Below, in pieces: positions 59,160 through 64,000 of a stretch of DNA of 64,000 nt. Both the position numbers and the translations under genes were made by a program. The stretch covers positions 1-64,000 of the forward strand of contig JALNWE010000002.1 in NCBI GenBank assembly GCA_023231065.1. Direction: 5' to 3'. This DNA comes from Bacteroidales bacterium (GTDB lineage Bacteria > Bacteroidota > Bacteroidia > Bacteroidales > FEN-979). The notes beneath the pieces were generated by a model. It saw only the letters and a program-made list of their open reading frames with translations. It made no database searches and had not been told where the DNA came from. Every line of letters starts with the position of its first letter. Within the stretch, counting starts at the first letter, position 1.

Positions 59160-59714
59160 ATGACAGAAGAGATCATTATAGCCGGATTTGGTGGACAAGG
59201 TGTCTTGTCCATGGGTAAAATTTTAGCCTATTCGGGCGTTATGCAAAACAAGGAGGTGAGCTGGATGCCTTCTTACGGCCCGGAAATGAGGGGTGGAACA
59301 GCCAATGTTACCGTGATCATCAGCGACGAAAGAATTAGTTCTCCCATCCTGAATGCTTTCGACACGGCTATCCTCCTCAACCAGCAATCGATGGATAAAT
59401 TTGAGAGGACCGTAAAACCCGGCGGGCTCCTGATCTATGACCCCAACGGGATCACGCGCTCCCCTGAACGGAAAGATATCAATATCTATTCGATCGAAGC
59501 AGCCGATGAAGCCGCGAAGCTAGGACTTTCCAAGGTTTTTAACATGATCGTCCTGGGCGCTTTCCTGAAACTGAAACCCTTGGTAGGGCCCGAATACCTG
59601 CACAAAGGATTAGAAAAATCATTACCTGCCCGTCATCACAAGATGATCCCTGAAAACGAAAAAGCAGTCGAGATTGGCAAGAACCTTCTGAAACCGGTAC
59701 TGGTACTGAGCTAA
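59160..59714 (+). CDS. 2-Oxoacid:ferredoxin oxidoreductase gamma subunit
   Basis: A 184-residue gamma subunit. It starts with EEIIIAGFGGQGVLSMGKILA, the nucleotide/CoA-type glycine-rich motif of this subunit, followed by SWMPSYGPEMRGGTANVTVIIS. It completes the delta-alpha-beta-gamma operon. The 57-bp gap before it holds two in-phase 7-bp units (CCTATCC, CCTATCA). Confidence 0.93.
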   Translation: MTEEIIIAGFGGQGVLSMGKILAYSGVMQNKEVSWMPSYGPEMRGGTANVTVIISDERISSPILNAFDTAILLNQQSMDKFERTVKPGGLLIYDPNGITRSPERKDINIYSIEAADEAAKLGLSKVFNMIVLGAFLKLKPLVGPEYLHKGLEKSLPARHHKMIPENEKAVEIGKNLLKPVLVLS

Positions 59715-59779
59715 GACCAATGACGATGGGAAGGGATGATATGGAATCAATGAAAAGTAGCCTCAATTAAAATAAATGG

Positions 59780-59814
59780 TCAATGGTCAATGGTCAATAG
59801 TCAATGATCATTCG
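59780..59814. repeat. Heptamer tandem array TCAATRR, reverse orientation of YYATTGA
   Basis: Units TCAATGG, TCAATGG, TCAATAG, TCAATGA and TCATTCG. The last includes the minus-strand stop (TCA at 59808-59810) of the AsmA-like gene. It is the reverse complement of the arrays at 24064 and 32524. Confidence 0.85.
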
Positions 59815-62726
59815 CTATCCGGCTCTTTATCCCCAATATCAGTTTCCTTTGCATTCTTCAATTTCATCTTCAGGTCGGCCGGCATTTCATCTGAATATTC
59901 AGTTTCCTCAACCTGAGCGTCAGAACTGCCCCGGCCATATTTTAGTTTCGGATTATCGGTTGTTCCCAGCGCCCGGAGCGGGATCCCAAAAATGCCCAGA
60001 GGTGGGAGGCCGATGCGCATTTTCAGGCTTAACTGACCATTAAAATTGGTTGTCCCCGATACTTTCAGGCGGAAACCGGCGATCTTCATTTTGGTCTGTT
60101 CCAGGGTAATGACATTGTTCAAGATGGTTGTCTTTAGATCAACTTTAGAAAGATCCGGGTTTTTAAGTTTTTCCTTTTCCGTGTTTTTACTGATCACCGT
60201 GAACAGTTTTAAGCCCATCACTTTCACCTTTTTAAGGGAGATAACCCCTCCTCCTTCCAGGGAAGGGAATACTGGGTTCATTCCGGCAATGAGCTCTCCT
60301 TTCAGACTGTAATCCAGCGAGATGATCCCTTCGGCATGGGCAGCTGCAGAGGCAAGCTCACGAAATAAGGCGATTTCGGTATAAGCTCTTTTTACGTCGA
60401 AATCATTCGCGGTTACATGGAAATCGAAAAATGCCCGGGATGGATTCATACTTCCATAGGACGCGTCCATCCCTACCTGCGTTCCAACCAGCGTAAACTG
60501 CATCCCCTTCAGCAGGACCATACCATCCCGGATTTCGGCCGCGGCTACAAGATTTTGGATATCAACTCCCCGGAACCGAATCCTCTTCAGGTTGGCCTGC
60601 AATCCGATCTCCAGGGTGGACGGAATCACAATAACGCCTTCCGTTACCGGACTGTCAACCGGTTTTGATAAGGCCGTTGCAGGTTTGGAGGATGGGCTAT
60701 TGGTACCAGAAACCGGCTGGTTTGTTTCGACCGGGGCCATGAATTCATCCACAAAAAGATAGCTGGAAGTAAAACTGAAATTGCCTTTCAGTTTTTGCTT
60801 ATCCGAAAGCACATAATTGACCACGTTCTTCAGGTGACCGTCCAAACGGATGTCAGAACTTCCGTATTTGGCTATGAATCTCTCAAACCAGATGTTGTCG
60901 TTGTCAAACCTGAAGACACCATCGCGTAGGACGATCTTTTTAGGTAGGTTTTCCGATGTAAAACCGATGTTACGCAGGATCAAGCTCCCTTTGTTGTGGA
61001 GACGCTCATAATGACCGGCCATGGCATCATGCTGCAAACCTTTCAGGATAAGGTCAGCTTCGATATGGCCGTCAAGGTCCAACCCTTTTTGTGCAAAAAC
61101 CTTGTATATCCTTGCTATATCCAAAATCCCTTTGGCTTTCACTTGATATGAAACGTTACCGGGATTTTTAATATCTGCATTGATTTCAAAGGGATTCTCT
61201 TCAAAAAGGAAAGTCAGTGGCGCTAATGTAACCCGCGTATCTTTTAGGTCCCCGGTACCATTGGTGATGGTGGCAGAGACATTGATCTTTTCGATCGGGT
61301 GAGGATAGAATTTGGTCTGGACGATCCCTTCTTTCAGGTTAAGAAGGATTGTTGAAAGTGGAAAGAGTTTTTTTTCCGGGGCATATTTACCGTTAACATT
61401 CGCATCAACATCAAGGATACCAGACAGCTCGAGACTGTCCATCGGGATCACCTGTTTAAGCTCAGCCAGGTTGCAAGAGGTCTTCAGGATCGCTTCTACC
61501 GGAAAATCCACCATGCTTCTCAGATGGAAAGCTCCTTCTATCTTGTTTTTCAGGAAGCCGGCTTTCAGTTTTTCAAGGCTGACCCAGGTATGCCGGTAAT
61601 TGTTATCGGGCGTCCCGGCATTCAGGTCAAACGAAATATTTGTCAATGCTTGTGGAAGGCCGCGATATTTCAGGTACCCGTTTGTAAGTCTCGAAGAAAC
61701 GGTAAATTTTGGAATACTGCTGATGCCATCCACGTCACTTTCATAGATACCCTCCGCGTTTAGATTGAAATTGAACATCCCCCGGAGGTCAACCATGTCA
61801 AGCCCAATGGCTTTGCTCCATTTTGCAAGATCGAGCGACGTATTGATTCTTGCGAAAATATAAAGCTGGTCGGTACTGTTCAAACGAAAAGCGGCGCTGA
61901 AAACCTCATTGTTATATATCGATAGCAAACGGAGATTCAGGGAATATCCATCTTTTAGAAAATTGAACCGACCGTTGAAGTTGACTGGCATATCCTTGAT
62001 TTTCAGATCGTTTTTCTCAAGAAAGACATTCAGGTTATTTGTATTGATCTTCGTTGTTAATTTTGCCTCCAGCGGTTTTGAACGTATAATGTTCCGGTGG
62101 TTGAACTGAAGATTAAAAGAATCAACCTGAATATCAGATTTCAAGGATAAAATATCCTTGCTGAGCTGGCTCTTCCCTTTGTAATTAAACCCATTTACCG
62201 TAATATTAAGCGGAATGGAAGGATCATCATAGATAAACCGGCAATTTGAAAAATTGATGTCCTCAATATTGATTTCAGCGCTGCCCGCAACAGAAGTATC
62301 TGTTTTGGCCGCCACCGTATCCGTCAGTTGATAGACATCAAAATTATTGGCGCCCGCCTCATTATAGCGGATTTCGATCCGGGCACGGTCAAGGAAAACA
62401 CGGTTAATTTCAATTGTCTTTCCGAACAGGCTCATCACATCCACACCAAATGAGACTTCCTTTGCAACGACCAGGGTATCTTTTTCAAACGGGGATGATC
62501 CCTTGAGCGAAAAATCTTTCAACCTTAAAGTAAGATGTGGAAAATGTTTGAAGAAGGAGAGCTCCATATCCGAAAAATTAAGCTCGGTTTTCAAATGGCT
62601 GTTGGCAACACTCCTGACCGCATTGGCGACCTTGTTTTTAAACAGGAACGGAAAAGCGGTCAGAAAAATCAGCACGATAAAAATCGCGATAACAAAGCCG
62701 AGAAGAATTTTCGAGAAACGTTTCAT
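59808..62726 (-). CDS. AsmA-like membrane protein
   Basis: A 972-residue AsmA-superfamily protein, with one N-terminal TM (FSKILLGFVIAIFIVLIFLTAFPF) and a very long periplasmic region of beta strands, as in bridge-like lipid-transport proteins. Family-type segments are LNFSDMELSFFKHFPHLTLRLKDFSLKG and, near the C terminus, LDYSLKGELIAGMNPVFPSLEGGGVISLKKVKVMG and IRVSGTTNFNGQLSLKM-like strands. The last 35 residues are acidic (DAQVEETEYSDEMPADLK...). The start at MKRFSK (62726) is preferred over MPFVIF eight codons upstream because it gives the usual short basic N terminus. It may move phospholipid to the outer membrane. Confidence 0.88.
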   Translation of the reverse strand: MKRFSKILLGFVIAIFIVLIFLTAFPFLFKNKVANAVRSVANSHLKTELNFSDMELSFFKHFPHLTLRLKDFSLKGSSPFEKDTLVVAKEVSFGVDVMSLFGKTIEINRVFLDRARIEIRYNEAGANNFDVYQLTDTVAAKTDTSVAGSAEINIEDINFSNCRFIYDDPSIPLNITVNGFNYKGKSQLSKDILSLKSDIQVDSFNLQFNHRNIIRSKPLEAKLTTKINTNNLNVFLEKNDLKIKDMPVNFNGRFNFLKDGYSLNLRLLSIYNNEVFSAAFRLNSTDQLYIFARINTSLDLAKWSKAIGLDMVDLRGMFNFNLNAEGIYESDVDGISSIPKFTVSSRLTNGYLKYRGLPQALTNISFDLNAGTPDNNYRHTWVSLEKLKAGFLKNKIEGAFHLRSMVDFPVEAILKTSCNLAELKQVIPMDSLELSGILDVDANVNGKYAPEKKLFPLSTILLNLKEGIVQTKFYPHPIEKINVSATITNGTGDLKDTRVTLAPLTFLFEENPFEINADIKNPGNVSYQVKAKGILDIARIYKVFAQKGLDLDGHIEADLILKGLQHDAMAGHYERLHNKGSLILRNIGFTSENLPKKIVLRDGVFRFDNDNIWFERFIAKYGSSDIRLDGHLKNVVNYVLSDKQKLKGNFSFTSSYLFVDEFMAPVETNQPVSGTNSPSSKPATALSKPVDSPVTEGVIVIPSTLEIGLQANLKRIRFRGVDIQNLVAAAEIRDGMVLLKGMQFTLVGTQVGMDASYGSMNPSRAFFDFHVTANDFDVKRAYTEIALFRELASAAAHAEGIISLDYSLKGELIAGMNPVFPSLEGGGVISLKKVKVMGLKLFTVISKNTEKEKLKNPDLSKVDLKTTILNNVITLEQTKMKIAGFRLKVSGTTNFNGQLSLKMRIGLPPLGIFGIPLRALGTTDNPKLKYGRGSSDAQVEETEYSDEMPADLKMKLKNAKETDIGDKEPDSE

Positions 62727-62844
62727 AACAGGAAAAATTACGAATGGCAAATGACGATCTGAGAAGGTTCAGCCCGATTCACCATCATGATCAATTCCAT
62801 AAAAGTAATGATAATCTTCGCAAAGTAATTCCTGAAAAAATATT

Positions 62845-62852
62845 TATCTTTG
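62845..62852 (+). promoter_or_regulatory. Candidate -7 box for the Pmp3 gene
   Basis: TATCTTTG (TAnnTTTG), only 4 bp before the ATG at 62857. If it is used, the transcript would be almost leaderless. Confidence 0.4.
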
Positions 62853-62856
62853 AAAC

Positions 62857-63009
62857 ATGGGATGTCTGAGGGCGCTACTTTGTATTCTTTTCCCTCCCCT
62901 CGCGGTGTTGGATCGCGGGTGTGGCGCTATTTTACTGGTATTTCTGCTCACCCTGTGCGGTTGGATCCCGGGGGTGATCGCGGCGATATTATTCAATACC
63001 AGAGATTAG
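62857..63009 (+). CDS. Pmp3/YqaE family small membrane protein
   Basis: A 50-residue hydrophobic protein of the Pmp3 (UPF0057) family. It reads MGCLRALLCILFPPLAVLDR, then RGCGAILLVFLLTLCGWIPG and VIAAILF. The family signature is the first TM with FPPLAV, followed by the Cys and the second TM ending LxGWIPGVIxA. The role is linked in yeast and plants to membrane potential under salt or cold stress. It is small and easily missed. It ends 7 bp from the convergent S46 peptidase gene. Confidence 0.85.
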   Translation: MGCLRALLCILFPPLAVLDRGCGAILLVFLLTLCGWIPGVIAAILFNTRD

Positions 63010-63016
63010 CAAGCTT

Positions 63017-64000
63017 TTAATGCACCCCCATCTCATCCAGGATAAACCCTGCCTTGCCAAGTTTTTCCGTAATGAACATGACATAGTGGATATCAACGGC
63101 AATACACCGTTGAAGTTTCAGATCATATTGCCAGTCGCTGATCATCGCTTCATAATTTCCATCAAAGGCAACGCCAATTAATTGTCCTTTGGCATTGAGG
63201 ACAGGGCTCCCACTGTTTCCCCCGGTGATATCACACTGGCTGAGGAATGCTACCGGGATATCTTTCATGGCAGGATTAGCCCACTTCCCGAAATCCCTTT
63301 TCTTGTAAAGCTCTACCAATGTCCGTGGGGCATCGAAAGGTTCTATACCTGAGTCTTTTTCCACAACTCCTTCAAGGGTGGTGAATGGATCATACCAGAC
63401 CGCATCCCGGGGCTTATAACCCTTGACATTGCCCCAGGTAAAACGGATGGAACTATTGGCATCGGGATACATTCCGGTCCCTTTCCATTCATAGAGGCCA
63501 TCCATATAAACTTTACGCAACTCTGTTACGTTGTTGCCAAACTTTTGATTGATATTCTGAATATCGGTGGCCATGGGATCAATACTGTAAGCCATCTTTA
63601 TAAAAGGATCATTAAGCGTTTCAAGATCTTTGGCGCTCATGGCCAAAATGGTTTTCGCATAAGCCATATCCCCCAGTTTTGATGTCTTAAATGCGTTGTC
63701 AACAAACTGTTCTATGGAAATAGAAGGATCGCTGAAAACATATTCCAAGCCGGTGATCCTTTGGTTGGAAGGCAACTCTTTCGCCATTTTCAGGGCCCTT
63801 ACCATCAATGCTTTTTCAACCGGTTCGAAATAATTGGGATAGGTATACTGCAAACCGTCGATGGCTCCTTCAACAGTCTTCTCTGAAAATCCAGGATCGC
63901 GTTCACTTTCTGGTTTGTCTTTCTGCTGCGCGAGGTAAATGGCCTGCTGGGCTATCGCTAAAGGAGTACCTGCCAATCCCTGAAAAATACCGAAGACGTT
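63017..64000 (-). CDS. S46 family dipeptidyl-peptidase (C-terminal part)
   Basis: The last 327 residues or so of a dipeptidyl-peptidase of the DPP7/DPP11 family; the start lies beyond the window edge. The catalytic serine is in TGGNSGSPVLNAKGQ. Eighteen residues after that Ser lies Gly in FDGNYE, the position where DPP11 has Arg for acidic P1 residues and DPP7 has Gly, so a DPP7-like preference for hydrophobic P1 is inferred. The ending (DIHYVMFITEKLGKAGFILDEM) is typical of S46. These enzymes act in the periplasm to release dipeptides as an energy source for asaccharolytic species. Confidence 0.9.
   Translation of the reverse strand, partial: NVFGIFQGLAGTPLAIAQQAIYLAQQKDKPESERDPGFSEKTVEGAIDGLQYTYPNYFEPVEKALMVRALKMAKELPSNQRITGLEYVFSDPSISIEQFVDNAFKTSKLGDMAYAKTILAMSAKDLETLNDPFIKMAYSIDPMATDIQNINQKFGNNVTELRKVYMDGLYEWKGTGMYPDANSSIRFTWGNVKGYKPRDAVWYDPFTTLEGVVEKDSGIEPFDAPRTLVELYKKRDFGKWANPAMKDIPVAFLSQCDITGGNSGSPVLNAKGQLIGVAFDGNYEAMISDWQYDLKLQRCIAVDIHYVMFITEKLGKAGFILDEMGVH

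Noticed and set aside
63017..64000. DPP11 (Asp/Glu-specific)
   Set aside because: The specificity position carries Gly, as in DPP7, and not Arg.

Overview
The window looks like chromosomal DNA from an anaerobic member of the Bacteroidota, most likely a Bacteroidales-type organism. The evidence is a fused LpxC-FabZ protein, two LpxD paralogues, a PorX-type regulator (receiver plus PglZ) next to TsaE and alanine dehydrogenase, S46 dipeptidyl-peptidase, FkbM and WbqC proteins, and several upstream boxes of the Bacteroidota TAnnTTTG type. Anaerobic life is suggested by a glycyl radical enzyme system and a 2-oxoacid:ferredoxin oxidoreductase. I see no rRNA, tRNA, prophage, complete IS or CRISPR array.

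Layout. 1-2738: a polar amino-acid ABC transporter with an odd fusion of binding lobes to permease. 2934-7877: a GT39-like membrane glycosyltransferase, a two-component system, a PepSY-like secreted protein and a K/P/A/T-rich secreted protein. 8030-13184: histidine-degradation genes ftcD and hutI around a secreted HExxH peptidase. 13195-16790: a stand-alone IS1595-type zinc ribbon, a thioredoxin-like lipoprotein with a decayed tandem copy, WbqC, an NlpC/P60 hydrolase and a beta-barrel protein. 16908-25706 (all minus strand): tex, an orphan lutA-like gene, aroA, aroB, ald, tsaE and porX. 25795-33600: an HD hydrolase, the lipid A block lpxD-lpxC/fabZ-lpxA, an ABC ATPase, an FkbM methyltransferase, efp and a second lpxD. 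33597-40019: a surface-polysaccharide block (O-antigen ligase/polymerase, two Wzz-like proteins, a flippase and a GT4). 40024-45862: purD, a membrane protein, rnhB and a large propeller-like protein. 45833-49578: a minus-strand peptidoglycan operon that I read as murL-murD2-glucosaminidase. 50367-54264: hpdB-hpdC-hpdA, a complete 4-hydroxyphenylacetate decarboxylase system. 54407-59714: an aminotransferase, a metallopeptidase-like protein and a four-subunit VOR/KOR complex. 59808-64000: an AsmA-like protein, a 50-residue Pmp3 protein and the C-terminal part of an S46 peptidase.

How the genes fit together. The most striking metabolic locus is hpdBCA. Its large subunit keeps Cys, Glu, His, Glu, Ser and radical Gly residues at the same mutual spacing that I recall for clostridial HPAD, so it should make p-cresol from 4-hydroxyphenylacetate. 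The nearby aminotransferase and ferredoxin-linked oxidoreductase could supply arylacetates from amino acids, although that link is inferred. The murL-murD2 pair implies D-glutamate entry into peptidoglycan by L-Glu ligation followed by epimerisation, the route described in Xanthomonas.

A separate sequence-level observation is that several intergenic gaps are filled by tandem units with strict 7-base periodicity (for example 15985-16082, 24064-24105, 30991-31032, 32524-32565 and 59780-59814). Many units carry stop codons, some on both strands, and some arrays merge into the stop codons of the flanking genes.
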